A DNA stretch of 46,016 nt from Caldovatus sediminis (GCF_014644455.1 NZ_BMKS01000022.1:1-46016), one strand, 5' to 3'. Counted from the stretch's first letter, positions 22,484-31,218 are shown. The notes: generated by a model from the sequence alone, not told the origin. Translations and numbers: made by a program.

Positions 22484-23019
22484 CCCTGCGGATCGGTCGC
22501 CCACAGCAGCAGGGCGATGGCGTCGGCCTCGTTGTCGTCGGCCGGCGCGAAGCCGCGCGCCCGCACCGCCGCGATCATCGCCGCCTTGTCGGCGTTGCCG
22601 CGGCCGGTCGCGAAGCGCTTGATGGTGCCGACCGGCACGCCCTCGTAGGCCACGCCGCGTTCCTCGCACCAGGCGGAGAGATGGGCGAGGAAGCCGCCGT
22701 AGAGATGCGCGGCGTCGGTGCCGGCGTGGGAGCGCACCTCCTCGAAGGCGATGCGCGCGAGGCCGCCGGTGAACCCGGCCAGCTCGCCGAGCCAGCCGCG
22801 GAAGCGCAGATAGCGCATGCCGCCGCCCTCGAAGCGGCTGGGGCGGAAGGTCACCGTGCCGGAGGTGATAGCGCCGTCGCGGCCGCGCAGCGCCCAGCCG
22901 GTGGTGGTGCCGAGGTCGAGCGCCAGGACGGCGGGACGGCCGAGGGCCGTCGGCAGCGGGGCCGCGACGGGCGGGCCGCTTGCGCCGGCGGCAGGCATGG
23001 GGAGAGTCAGGGGAGCCAT
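22465..23019 (-). CDS. RuvC-like Holliday junction resolvase
   Basis: This 184-aa protein starts at ATG 23019, with GGAG five bases before it. It has an RNase H/RuvC fold pattern: first strand with catalytic Asp VLALDLGTTTGWAL, central Glu in RIAFEEVRSHAGTDAAHLYG, and the C-terminal acidic pair in APADDNEADAIALLLWA. GVPVGTIKRFATGRGNADKA is typical of phage RuvC-type resolvases. It would resolve branched DNA before packaging and suits the recombination and replication operon around it. The frame extends upstream to 23232 without support. Confidence 0.85.
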   Translation of the reverse strand: MAPLTLPMPAAGASGPPVAAPLPTALGRPAVLALDLGTTTGWALRGRDGAITSGTVTFRPSRFEGGGMRYLRFRGWLGELAGFTGGLARIAFEEVRSHAGTDAAHLYGGFLAHLSAWCEERGVAYEGVPVGTIKRFATGRGNADKAAMIAAVRARGFAPADDNEADAIALLLWATDPQGSNACV

Positions 23020-23146
23020 GGGGTCTCCGAGAGGGGACGATCGTGGTGAGGGCGGCGACGGCGCGGTTCTTGGCGGAGCTCGCCGTCGCTGCCCGGCTTG
23101 GGTGGAAGCGGCCGGATCGGCGGCCCCGTGCTGTGCGGTCGGCGCG

Positions 23147-26074
23147 TCACGGCACGCCCTCGCGCCAAAGGGGCGATGGGAGGGTTGGGAGGGTTGCTTC
23201 TGAACCCTCCCCTGCGGAAAGCCCGGTGGCACAAGGGCCTTGTGAGGGTTGATAGGGTTGGGAGGGTTCTCCCGGCCCCTGCCGCATCATGCGCGCGTGC
23301 GCGTGCGCGCGTGTGTGGGGGGTGGAAAAACCCTCCCAACCCTCACAACCCTCACCGAGCCCAGGAAAATCCTGGCTTGTTTCGGTGTTAGGGTTGGGCG
23401 CCAACCCTCCCCGGAGAGGCCCAACCCTCACCGCCGGAGCCTCCGCCGGTGAGGGTTGATAGGGTCCTCCGGGGGCTTCCGCTGCGGCTGGGACGAGACG
23501 CCAGCGCTGCGCGTTGTGCAGCGACGCGCCCGGCCGGACGTGAACAAGCCGATCGCTGACTCGGAAGGCGCGGTCGCGGATCTTCCGGAGGGCGAGTCCG
23601 AGGCGCACGCGCTGTCCGTTCTCGTCCTTGGCGCTGATCGGCAGCGGCGGATCGGCGAGCTTCGCGTGGCCGAAGAGGTCGCTGACGCTCACCTCGGCCG
23701 TGCCGAAGCGGTCCCACCAAGTCTGCACGAAGCCGCGCCAAGCACCGCCCTCGGCGTCCGACGCCTCCATCAGCTCCTCGAGGTTGCCGAGGAAGCCGGG
23801 CACGCCGGCGACGGCGAGGATGCCGCCCATGGCCTGCGACCAGGCCTCGTAGCTGCCGATGCTCCGCTCGCCGCGCGGACGGCCCGCCGCGACCCAGGCG
23901 CGGCAGAGCGTGAGGCAGGCCGCGACCAGCCTCGCGCGGTTGGCCCGCACCCACGCCATCAGGTCGGGGTGGCGGAACCCGCCGCGGCGCCACGGCTGGT
24001 CGGTGCGCGCGTCGAGGCGGATGCGCACGAGCCGCCGGGCGATCTCATGCGAGGAGCTCGGGTTGTTGCCGGTGGCGACCCAGGTGCAGCGGATGGGCAG
24101 CCGCGCCATCTCCGAGGCGCCGAGGATGCGGTCCTCCCAGAACGGCGCGGTGAGCGCGGCGGCGAGAGCTGCGCTGTCGAGTTCTCCTCGCAGGTTGTCG
24201 ATGAGCACGAGCGAGGGGATCTGCCGCAGCTTCGCGGTGATGCGCTTCCGCCACTCCTCGTCGTCGCGCCCCTCCGTCATTACCGACGCGCCGCAGCCCG
24301 TATGGATGGTGGCGATCGCGTCGACCATCAGCGTGGCGCCGGTGCCGGGCGTGGGCTTCTCGATGAGGTGCAGCGGCGTCGGCCCGTCGATCATCGCCCG
24401 CACGAAGCCGAGCAGCAGCAGGCAGAGCGCATGGGCCCGCTCCGCCTCCGAGGTGAAGGGGAAGTCGCCCAGCAGATCGTCGAGCAGCAGCGACCTGGCG
24501 GCGGCGATGTCCGCCGCGGAGGGGCGCTCGGGCACTGGCGGCAGCGCGAAGCCCGGCGGTGGCCGGTACAGCAGCCGCGCGTCGGGATGGTAGCCGGGGT
24601 CGGTGAGGAGGACGCCCCCGCGTCCGAGCACCGGCGCGGTGACGATGCCAGCGAGGACAGGCAGCGCCGGATCGGGCGTTGCCACCATCGACTTCACCAC
24701 GCCGGTCGGCGGCGGTGCGGGCACCAGGTCGCCCTTGGCGTTGAGCTTCCGCCAGTCGGCGAGCTTCGCCAGCATGTGCCGCAGGCGCTCCTCACGGACC
24801 GTCACCGGCACCGGTCGGCCCTCGTCGTCGGGCACGACCCAGGATGGCTCTCCACCAAGCCGGAACAGCCAGGGCGAGCGGTTCGCGCCGAGGACGAGGC
24901 CCCAGGCGCGGGCGGTGGCGCGGTCCAGGTTGCCCTCGTCGGCCCGGGCGGTGGGGAGCGGGTGTGCCGGCTCCACGAAGCCGATGGGCAGGTGCCGACC
25001 CGTCTCGGGCTCCTGGGGCGGAGGCCTGGAGGCGGAGCCGCGCATCGCCCCGTTCACCAGGGCGGCGATCGCCTCCGGGCCCTCACGCAGCAGCATGTCG
25101 TTGAAGTCGTCGCCCTCGCGTGGCGGTAGCGCGATGCTGACCTGGCGCCCCTCGAGGCGGAGCTTCGCGGCGGCTGCCTCGGCGGCGCGGAGACCGGCGC
25201 CGGATGCGTCGTGGTCGGCGAGGATGACGACCCGCCGCGCCTCGGCCGGCACCAGGACCTGCTCCAGACCGGCGGTGGATAGCGCGGCCCAGACCGGCAG
25301 CCCGGGACAGGCCAGCATGGCGGCCAAGCCCGTCTCGATGCCCTCGCACAGCCCGAGCACGCCGTGCTGGCCGAATGGCGCGAGGCGGACCGTGCCACCG
25401 CCGCTCCGGCCGAGCACCATGCGCGGCTTCGGGATGTCGGCCTTGCGGACCGCCTCGCCGTCCTCCCGGAGGTAGGTCCGGTGCACCGCCACCACCTCGC
25501 CGGCGAGGTTGCGCACGAGGCCGATCAGCGCGGGGTAGCCGGTGCGGGTCTCGAAGTTCGCGAGGTCCGGGTGGAAGCGCAGGTCGGCGCCCTCCGGCAC
25601 GGCGAGGCCGCGCCCGCGGAGGTAGCGCTCCGCCGCCGAGTCCCGGATCGGCAGGGCGTACTCGCGGATGAAGGCGATCTCGTGCGTCGCGTCGCGCTCC
25701 GGCTTCGGCGCCGGCGGCGGCTCCTGGCGGACGGGACCTTCGCCGGTCCAGCCGGTCATCCCCGCCGCGTGCGCGAACAGCGCCCGGTCGGCCAAGCCGG
25801 TGCCGTGCGCCAGCGTTGAGAGCGGCCCGCCGCCCTCGCCACCATCGAAGTCGTGCCAGTTCCCTGCATGTTCGCCACGCAGCATGATGACGCAGGAGCC
25901 GGAGCGGCGCGGCGGGGCGCCACCGATGTTGGCCAGCCGCCACTCGTCACCCTGCCGCCGCCCGTTCGGGAACAGGCCCGGCACCCAGGCGTGAGCGGTG
26001 TCCCGAAGCCGGCGGACGATCTCCTCAAGGTTGTAGCGTGTGGGCGCGGCGCCGGCGTCGTTCAGGTCAATCAA
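23147..26074 (-). CDS. Toprim primase fused to a D5-like helicase domain
   Basis: This 975-aa replication protein begins at TTG 26074 (MIDLNDAGAAPTRYNLEEIV). The N-terminus resembles the primase zinc-finger-region replacement (NWHDFDGGEGGGPLSTLAHG). The toprim domain at about 245-330 has its Glu in GLCEGIETGLAAML and the DxD in VVILADHDASGAG. The C-terminal ATPase part has the phosphate-loop-like EKPTPGTGATLMVDAIATI, Walker B SLVLIDNLRGELD and sensor RCTWVATGNNPSSSHE. The loop lacks the usual Lys (GTGAT), an oddity. The last 120 residues are low-complexity and encoded by a cluster of GGGTT/AACCC repeats. It overlaps the helicase gene before it. Confidence 0.85.
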   Translation of the reverse strand: MIDLNDAGAAPTRYNLEEIVRRLRDTAHAWVPGLFPNGRRQGDEWRLANIGGAPPRRSGSCVIMLRGEHAGNWHDFDGGEGGGPLSTLAHGTGLADRALFAHAAGMTGWTGEGPVRQEPPPAPKPERDATHEIAFIREYALPIRDSAAERYLRGRGLAVPEGADLRFHPDLANFETRTGYPALIGLVRNLAGEVVAVHRTYLREDGEAVRKADIPKPRMVLGRSGGGTVRLAPFGQHGVLGLCEGIETGLAAMLACPGLPVWAALSTAGLEQVLVPAEARRVVILADHDASGAGLRAAEAAAAKLRLEGRQVSIALPPREGDDFNDMLLREGPEAIAALVNGAMRGSASRPPPQEPETGRHLPIGFVEPAHPLPTARADEGNLDRATARAWGLVLGANRSPWLFRLGGEPSWVVPDDEGRPVPVTVREERLRHMLAKLADWRKLNAKGDLVPAPPPTGVVKSMVATPDPALPVLAGIVTAPVLGRGGVLLTDPGYHPDARLLYRPPPGFALPPVPERPSAADIAAARSLLLDDLLGDFPFTSEAERAHALCLLLLGFVRAMIDGPTPLHLIEKPTPGTGATLMVDAIATIHTGCGASVMTEGRDDEEWRKRITAKLRQIPSLVLIDNLRGELDSAALAAALTAPFWEDRILGASEMARLPIRCTWVATGNNPSSSHEIARRLVRIRLDARTDQPWRRGGFRHPDLMAWVRANRARLVAACLTLCRAWVAAGRPRGERSIGSYEAWSQAMGGILAVAGVPGFLGNLEELMEASDAEGGAWRGFVQTWWDRFGTAEVSVSDLFGHAKLADPPLPISAKDENGQRVRLGLALRKIRDRAFRVSDRLVHVRPGASLHNAQRWRLVPAAAEAPGGPYQPSPAEAPAVRVGPLRGGLAPNPNTETSQDFPGLGEGCEGWEGFSTPHTRAHAHARMMRQGPGEPSQPYQPSQGPCATGLSAGEGSEATLPTLPSPLWREGVP
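23182..23458. repeat. Cluster of GGGTT/AACCC repeats and hairpins, candidate replication origin
   Basis: Seven GGGTT and six AACCC units occur in about 277 bases, in three runs with 9-base spacing (23182/23191; 23246/23255/23264; 23329/23338/23347). The runs at 23244-23268 and 23329-23353 form a 25-bp inverted repeat (23 of 25 matched). Their loop contains an alternating purine-pyrimidine CG/TG tract (about 23289-23317). A second inverted repeat at 23422-23439 and 23441-23458 pairs 17 of 18. CCAGGA-AAA-TCCTGG lies at 23361-23375. The units are translated in different frames and orientations, so a DNA function is likely. Confidence 0.6.
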
Positions 26075-27350
26075 GGATCACCAGCCCGCGCTCCGCGCGC
26101 GTGATCGCGGTGTAGAGCCAGCGCGCGCGCTCCTCGGCTGTCCGTGAGAGGCGGTCGTCGTAGACGATCACGTTCTCCCACTGGCTGCCCTGCGCCTTGT
26201 GGCAGGTGATAGCGTAGCCCCAGGAGGTCTCGATCAGGCCGCGCAGCTCACGCCAGTCGCGCCGCTCGCGATCGGGGTCGCGCTGGACGTGATCGTCGTA
26301 GTGGCCCTTGTAGAAGCGGTGCCGACCGCTGATCGCGGTGCCATCCTCCGTGGTCACCGTCGCGCTGAAGGCGAGCCCGCCCTCGTCGCGGATGTCGGCC
26401 AGCGACACGAACATGCCGTTGACCAGGCCGAGGTCGTGGCGGTTCTTCAGGCAGATGATCTTCTCGCTCTGCCCAGCAGGATAGGGCGCGGGGAAGCCGG
26501 CCGCGGCCTTCATGGCGCTGTTCAACCAGAGCCGTGTGTTGTTGCGGCCGCAGATGACCTGGCCACCGCGGAGCATCTGTGCGGCGCTGACGGCGTCGCG
26601 CGGCAGCTTCCAGACGTGCTCGTCGTGCGGTCCCGGCGGGATCGCGATCCCCTGCCGCGCCAGGGTGGCGAGGCGGATGATGGCGCTCTCGCCGGCCTGC
26701 CGATGGATCTCGGTCAGCATCACGTCGGGCTTCGCCTCGGTGAAGGCGCCGGTTGCCTTGATCGGGGGAAGCTGGCCCGGGTCGCCGAGCACCAGGACCG
26801 GCTTGCCGAAGGCCAGCAGGTCGGCCGCCATCTCGGGCCCGACCATCGAAACCTCGTCGAGCACGATGAGGTCTGCGTCGCGAACGCGCGACTGGTCGTT
26901 CAGTAGGAACGTCGGGCGGTGGATGTCAGCGAGCCTGAGCTCGAGCCGGCGGATCTGCGTCTCGGCGAAGGTCCGCTCCGCTGGCCCCATCCTGCCGAGG
27001 TCGCGCTGCAGATCGAACAGCTCCTTCTCGACCCGCGCGATCTCCTCCGGCGTCGCCTCGGAGACGCGGTAGATCAGCGAGTGGATGGTGGACGCCGGCG
27101 TGCCCTTGCGCGTCATCACCAGCGCGGCCTTGCCGGTGAACGCCGCGAAGAGCGCGCCGCCGGTGATCGCACCGATGCGCGGCATGGGATCGAGCCCCAG
27201 CGCCTGGATCGCCAGCGCCGTGATGGTGCTCTTTCCCGTACCGGCATAGCCGAACAACCGGAACACCTGCTGCTGGCTGCGGCATTGGCGGTACCAATGC
27301 ACGATTGCCGCGATTGCGTCCGCCTGCTGGGGCGAGGGCGTGATGCTCAT
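26067..27350 (-). CDS. Dda/RecD-like SF1 DNA helicase
   Basis: This 427-aa protein starts at ATG 27350, overlapping the nuclease stop by ATGA. SF1B motifs are in order: motif I FGYAGTGKSTITALAI (about 35-50), motif Ia AFTGKAALVM, motif II LIVLDEVSMVGPEM, motif III VLVLGDPGQLPPI, motif IV-V NGMFVSLADIRD, and motif VI ending WGYAITCHKAQGSQW with LYTAITRAERGLVIL. This matches short RecD2/Dda-type helicases of phages that unwind 5' to 3' during replication. A helical insert (about 100-140, ARVEKELFDLQRDLGRMGPA) interrupts the domain between Ia and II. The neighbouring primase-helicase and nuclease fit a replisome-recombination operon. Confidence 0.9.
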   Translation of the reverse strand: MSITPSPQQADAIAAIVHWYRQCRSQQQVFRLFGYAGTGKSTITALAIQALGLDPMPRIGAITGGALFAAFTGKAALVMTRKGTPASTIHSLIYRVSEATPEEIARVEKELFDLQRDLGRMGPAERTFAETQIRRLELRLADIHRPTFLLNDQSRVRDADLIVLDEVSMVGPEMAADLLAFGKPVLVLGDPGQLPPIKATGAFTEAKPDVMLTEIHRQAGESAIIRLATLARQGIAIPPGPHDEHVWKLPRDAVSAAQMLRGGQVICGRNNTRLWLNSAMKAAAGFPAPYPAGQSEKIICLKNRHDLGLVNGMFVSLADIRDEGGLAFSATVTTEDGTAISGRHRFYKGHYDDHVQRDPDRERRDWRELRGLIETSWGYAITCHKAQGSQWENVIVYDDRLSRTAEERARWLYTAITRAERGLVILD

Positions 27351-28120
27351 GAGTTCGGCTCCCAGCACCGAGTGGCATACTGACAGAAGCGGCAGAGGTA
27401 GAAGTCAGGCGCCTGTGCGATGCGCGGCGGCAGCTCGCCAGCTTCGACGGCACGCAGAATGTCGACGGCGTGGTCAGACAGACGCTGCGCCTCGGCGGCG
27501 TCGAACGGGACGGCCTCGTGCCGGAGCGCCAGCGTGTCGCGGTTCAGCGCGGTGAGCAGCGCGACGTCCAGGCCGAGATAGGCCATGTAGAGCTGCACCT
27601 GGGCGAAGTAGATCGGCTTCGACAGCCGCAGCCCGCGATTGGCCAGGTCGGTCCACGACTTCTGGCCGAGCGCCTTGTGCTCCCAGAGGGCGGGCCAGCG
27701 GAGGCCGATGTCCGGCCCCGCGACGATCACGCCGTCCGCGTGCCCCCGCAGCCGGCCACCGGCCGCCGCGAAGCCGAACTGCTCGCCGTCGGCGCCGCGG
27801 TCGCGCAGGTCGAAGCCGGCCTGGCGGAGCCATCGGATGGACAGCGCCTCGAACTGGTGACCGGCGTCGAACACGCGGAGGATGCCGGCGTCGAAGTCGC
27901 GATCCTTCGGGGCGTGCGTGATCTCATAGACCAGCTTCCGCGCGCAGGACTCGCCGATGCGGCTGCCGCCGAGATAGTCGCGCGGCAACTGGCGGCGCTG
28001 CCGCGCGAGCAGCGCCGCATCGATCGCGGCGTTGACGCGGGCGGTGACCGCCTCCGTGTCGCCGGCCGGCGCGTCGCCGCGCCCGTAGACCGCGCCGGAG
28101 CCGTGGTTCAGGTCGAGCAC
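27347..28120 (-). CDS. PD-(D/E)XK nuclease with Cas4-like Cys cluster
   Basis: This 257-aa protein has a RecB/Cas4-type nuclease layout. The first Cys is in IGESCARKLVYEITHA (about 55-70), then GRLRGHADGVIVAG supplies the Asp, and PALWEHKALGQKSW the E-x-K pair. The C-terminal block FYLCRFCQYATRCW supplies three more Cys. Four Cys placed this way bind a 4Fe-4S cluster in Cas4 and AddB. The likely role is DNA end processing to generate 3' overhangs for the Sak4-like recombinase in the same operon. The start at 28120 follows the DUF6511 stop by 9 bases. Confidence 0.83.
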   Translation of the reverse strand: MLDLNHGSGAVYGRGDAPAGDTEAVTARVNAAIDAALLARQRRQLPRDYLGGSRIGESCARKLVYEITHAPKDRDFDAGILRVFDAGHQFEALSIRWLRQAGFDLRDRGADGEQFGFAAAGGRLRGHADGVIVAGPDIGLRWPALWEHKALGQKSWTDLANRGLRLSKPIYFAQVQLYMAYLGLDVALLTALNRDTLALRHEAVPFDAAEAQRLSDHAVDILRAVEAGELPPRIAQAPDFYLCRFCQYATRCWEPNS

Positions 28121-28129
28121 GCTCCGCTC

Positions 28130-28585
28130 CTAGAATGGAATCGGGTCGTCGAGCGGGTCGCGCTCGACGGCCTGGCGCCGCATCGACGCCTGGAAGCCGT
28201 CCACGCAGGCCTCGATCAGACGGTCGATCTCGGCCGCGCTGCGGTCGGCGAAAGGGGCCAGCAGGCCGAGCTCCTGCAGCACCTCGGCGAAGGGGCGGCG
28301 CGCCTCCTTCACCGCGCGGCTCTCCATCGGCGTCCTGTCGATCACGCCGTTCGACCTCCGCGCCAGGGCGCCGCCGGCGTCGCAGCAGGCCATGCTGCAG
28401 AAGCGGTGGTGCGGGACCTCGTCGAGCCGCATCTCGTGCACGTAGCCGAAGCCCTTCGCCTCGCGGCCGCAGAGGGCGCAGACCAGGCGGCGCACCTGGT
28501 CCTCCGGCGTGCAGCCGCGCGGCGGCTGCCGGCCCGGAGGCGGCCGCACCTCCCGCGGCCGGCCGCTCCAGCGTCGTCGCGCCAT
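28130..28585 (-). CDS. DUF6511-like zinc-binding protein
   Basis: This 151-aa protein has a Cys/His set typical of a small zinc finger: LVCALCGREAKGFGY, then PHHRFCSMACCDAGGAL (CxxC, then HHxxCSMAC). This resembles DUF6511, seen in alphaproteobacterial prophage early operons. The C-terminal half is helical (EIDRLIEACVDGFQASMRRQ) and ends in acidic DPLDDPIPF, which looks like an SSB-type tail. The N-terminal 25 residues are Arg/Pro-rich. A nucleic-acid-binding accessory role fits the context. Confidence 0.65.
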   Translation of the reverse strand: MARRRWSGRPREVRPPPGRQPPRGCTPEDQVRRLVCALCGREAKGFGYVHEMRLDEVPHHRFCSMACCDAGGALARRSNGVIDRTPMESRAVKEARRPFAEVLQELGLLAPFADRSAAEIDRLIEACVDGFQASMRRQAVERDPLDDPIPF

Positions 28586-28592
28586 GCCGCCA

Positions 28593-29324
28593 TCAGCCGT
28601 TCAGCCAAGCCGGGCCGCCCGCGAGCGGCGCCTGGGCGGGAGGCGGCAGGGGCTGGGCGGGCGGCGGGGAGGCGGGGGCTGCCCATGCGGGGGCGGTGGC
28701 CGCCGGCGCCTGGGTCGCGCCCGTGTTCGCCCAGGCTGGCGTCGTCGGCGTCGGTGCGGGCGCTTGTCGCGGAGCCCGGTGCGTGGAGGGCGACGGCGGC
28801 ACCGTCTCGCCCGCCATGATGCGCCGGTACTCCGGCTCGCCGGGCAGCACCACACGATCGAGCCGATTGCTGTCGCCATAGCGGGGATCCGAAGGCGGCT
28901 CGACCTTGATCTTGGCGGCGAAGGTGATGCCGGAGAGGTCGGCGAGGCCGCGCAGCACCCGCTTGGCCTTGGCGGCTTCGCCCGTGTCCTGCGGATCGAG
29001 GCCAAGCGCGCTGTCGATCATCGCGCGGAAGGTTCCCTTCGAGATCTTCCAGCCAATCGAGACGCCCTGCTCGTCGACCTTGCCGCCGGCGACGGTGAAG
29101 GTCTGCCAGAACTTCCGCTTGGCATGCGGCCCGACGAGGACGGTGAACTCGGCGTCGATCATCTTGACGTCGCCGCCATTGCGGGCCGCCTTGAGCAGAC
29201 CGCGATCCACCTCGCCCTGGCCGTCGAGGCCGCCGGGGCGGATCACCATCGTCACCTTGGCGAAGGTGCCGTCCGGGATGAGGTCGGAGCTGCGCGGCAG
29301 CTCGGCATCGTTCATGTCGTACAT
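28593..29324 (-). CDS. Putative ssDNA-binding protein (DUF669-like)
   Basis: This 243-aa protein starts at ATG 29324 after AGGAG. The N-terminal 130 residues are strand-rich with OB-like spacing (IPDGTFAKVTMVIRPGGLDG, then MIDAEFTVLVGPHAKRKFWQ and FTVAGG). A helical segment (FRAMIDSALGLDPQDTGEAA) and a strand follow. The last 80 residues are a disordered Pro/Ala/Gln tail, as in single-strand binding proteins. DUF669-like ssDNA-binding proteins usually sit beside a Sak4-type annealase, and here the Sak4-like gene is directly upstream, 17 bases away. The family match is by pattern only. Confidence 0.6.
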   Translation of the reverse strand: MYDMNDAELPRSSDLIPDGTFAKVTMVIRPGGLDGQGEVDRGLLKAARNGGDVKMIDAEFTVLVGPHAKRKFWQTFTVAGGKVDEQGVSIGWKISKGTFRAMIDSALGLDPQDTGEAAKAKRVLRGLADLSGITFAAKIKVEPPSDPRYGDSNRLDRVVLPGEPEYRRIMAGETVPPSPSTHRAPRQAPAPTPTTPAWANTGATQAPAATAPAWAAPASPPPAQPLPPPAQAPLAGGPAWLNG

Positions 29325-29341
29325 CGAGGGATCTCCTGGTC

Positions 29342-30181
29342 TCAGGCCTTGGTCGGTCGGGAGTTGATCTTCTGGAGGAGGGCGCGGAGGTCCGGCGGCT
29401 CGGTCTCGTCGAGGCGGCCGGAGCGATCCTTGGCCGGCAGCCCAAAGCGGTTCCCGGCGGTGCAGACGAGGCGGCGCTCGGTGCCGCGCTGCGGGTCGAA
29501 CACCAGCGCGCCGTCGCCATCGCGGGAGAACAACGCGAGGGTGATGACCTGGTCGACGATGCCGGGCAGCTCGCGCCCGGCCTTGCCGCCCTCCATCTGC
29601 GGCTGCCAGGCCGTGCGCCCGAACTCATCGGTGTGCTTCTCGAGGATGCCGACCAGGATCACGGTCTTGCCGGGCGCGTGCTGCAGGTGCTTGAGCAGCC
29701 CGATCACCTCGCGCCCGAGCAGGCCGTAGGCGCCGCGGGTGTCGGGCTTGCCGGATTTCTCCGAGAAGGCCTCGGGCTGCTTCTTGGCCCAGACCATCGC
29801 CTGGCGCGTCAGGTCGGTGATGCTGTCGACGAAGATGATCGACTTCCGCGCCAGCATTGCGACGAGCTCGGGATGCTGCGCGGCGTAGTGCGCGTAGTGC
29901 TCGTGCGAGAAGAACGCCGTCGGCGGCATGGCCGGGTTCGGCCCGCCGATCAGCGAGGCGATGACGACCATGTCCTCGAAGCAGCGGATCGGGATGCTGT
30001 CGCCGCGCCAGTCCTGGACCGACTTCATGCCGGCCTCGAGGTCGAGAAACAGCGTCTCGGCCTCGGGCAGCGCCTTGACCAGCGTGGTCTTGCCGGCGCC
30101 GCTCTCGCCGACGATGACGAGCGTGGTCTTGTTCGCGGCGGCGGAGAGGCGGTCGTCGGCGGTGACGATGCGCAGCGCCAT
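29342..30181 (-). CDS. Sak4-like RecA-fold recombinase / ATPase
   Basis: This 279-aa protein starts at ATG 30181, overlapping the previous stop by TGATG. It is a RecA-core ATPase. Walker A is LVIVGESGAGKTTLVKALPE (about 22-41), with ETLFLDLEAGMKSVQDW after it. Walker B is SIIFVDSITDLTRQAM (about 114-129), and the later strand KTVILVGILEKHTDEFG ends in the usual polar residue. This size and pattern match Sak4 single-strand annealing proteins of phages, which work with an SSB partner. The next gene is a candidate SSB-like protein. Generic annotation would be ATP-binding protein. Confidence 0.8.
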   Translation of the reverse strand: MALRIVTADDRLSAAANKTTLVIVGESGAGKTTLVKALPEAETLFLDLEAGMKSVQDWRGDSIPIRCFEDMVVIASLIGGPNPAMPPTAFFSHEHYAHYAAQHPELVAMLARKSIIFVDSITDLTRQAMVWAKKQPEAFSEKSGKPDTRGAYGLLGREVIGLLKHLQHAPGKTVILVGILEKHTDEFGRTAWQPQMEGGKAGRELPGIVDQVITLALFSRDGDGALVFDPQRGTERRLVCTAGNRFGLPAKDRSGRLDETEPPDLRALLQKINSRPTKA

Positions 30182-30723
30182 CAGCCGATCCCCCCGAACA
30201 TGGACTGAGCGCCGGCATGCGGGCTGTCGCGCCGCTCCGCCTCGGACAGGATGGTGAGCCGATAGGCCGGCCGCCCAGTCCGGACCGTGCGCGCCGGCTC
30301 GAAGGCCTTGCGGATGCGCTCGGGCCAGGCGGTGTAGGCGCGCTCGGAGACCTTGAAGCTGACCTCCAGGTACTCGCCCGGCTCCTCGCCGCCGGCGCGG
30401 ATCTGCTCGGCCAGCGCGGCGAGCCGCCGCTGGTCCCACTCCACGCGCTTCGGCAGTTCGGTGGTGACCTCGACACCGCCGTCCTGGAAACGGACCGTGC
30501 CGGTGTCCTTGCCGGCCTGGGTGCGGGCGGCGATGGCGCGCTGCTCGTAGCGGAGCGCGATGGCGCCCTCGATCCAGTCCTGCGCGCGCTTCGCGGCGTC
30601 GAGGCCGGCGCGCGCCTCCTCCTGCAGCAGCGCCAGGTGCTCGGCCGGCAGCGCGAGGAGCTCGGACACCGGCATGCGGCGCGCGGCGTCGAGCGTCGGG
30701 CGGTTGGTCGGCAGCGGGCGCAT
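30181..30723 (-). CDS. Hypothetical early phage protein, helical
   Basis: This 180-aa protein starts at ATG 30723, overlapping the previous stop by TGATG. The first 70 residues are helical (MPVSELLALPAEHLALLQEE, then ARAGLDAAKRAQDWIEGAIA). A strand block with Glu/Lys follows (TGTVRFQDGGVEVTTELPKR), then EPGEYLEVSFKVSERAY and WPERIRKAFEPARTVRTG. This pattern occurs in phage proteins directly upstream of Sak4-type genes. I know of no defined activity. Position suggests an accessory of recombination or replication. Confidence 0.65.
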   Translation of the reverse strand: MRPLPTNRPTLDAARRMPVSELLALPAEHLALLQEEARAGLDAAKRAQDWIEGAIALRYEQRAIAARTQAGKDTGTVRFQDGGVEVTTELPKRVEWDQRRLAALAEQIRAGGEEPGEYLEVSFKVSERAYTAWPERIRKAFEPARTVRTGRPAYRLTILSEAERRDSPHAGAQSMFGGIG

Positions 30724-31154
30724 CAGGCCGCCTCCGCCATCGGGGCCACGGCCTGCACGGGGGCGGGCACGGCGGGGAGGCTCCGGGGTTCCGCCGCGAC
30801 GGCGGTCGCGAGCACCGGAAGGCGAAGCGCCCGGCGGATGTCGGCCGGGATGGAGCCCGGCGCGATGTGGCGCAGCACGTGCCGGCGGATCGCGTCCGGG
30901 TCGACGCCCGCGGCGTCGCACCAGGCCTCCCGCGCGCCCGCCCAGCCCGGCGCCGTGTCCAGCAGGAAGCGCACCGCCTCCTCGCGCTCGCGCGGCTTGA
31001 GCCCGACCGTGAAGCCGCGGTGCGGCCCGGTGGGCGTCGCGATGACGCGCGGGCGGGCGAGGCGGTCGTCGGGGGTGAGGGCGTCCTCGATGGCGCGGTG
31101 GATGACCGCGGCGGCGAGATCGACTTCGGGAATCGGCGGACGAGCGGACAGCAC
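30723..31154 (-). CDS. Hypothetical early phage protein
   Basis: This 143-aa protein starts at GTG 31154. It has EVDLAAAVIHRAIEDALTPD at the N-terminus, then FTVGLKPREREEAVRFLLDT and WCDAAGVDPDAIRRHVLRHI, which reads like a small helical DNA-associated domain. The C-terminal 40 residues are a Pro/Ala/Val linker. It overlaps the next gene by one base (TGATG). It is the second gene of the early operon after the Cro-like regulator. No family recognised. Confidence 0.6.
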   Translation of the reverse strand: MLSARPPIPEVDLAAAVIHRAIEDALTPDDRLARPRVIATPTGPHRGFTVGLKPREREEAVRFLLDTAPGWAGAREAWCDAAGVDPDAIRRHVLRHIAPGSIPADIRRALRLPVLATAVAAEPRSLPAVPAPVQAVAPMAEAA

Positions 31155-31218
31155 GGGGCGATGCTCCGGGACGGGCGATGACGGCGGGTTGTCGGGAGAG
31201 GAGAGAGGGAAGCGACGG

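Noticed and set aside
23182..23458. The repeat cluster as a possible CRISPR array.
   Set aside because: Units are 5-9 bases, occur on both strands and lack uniform spacers. No cas genes are near; the Cas4-like nuclease belongs to the phage recombination operon.
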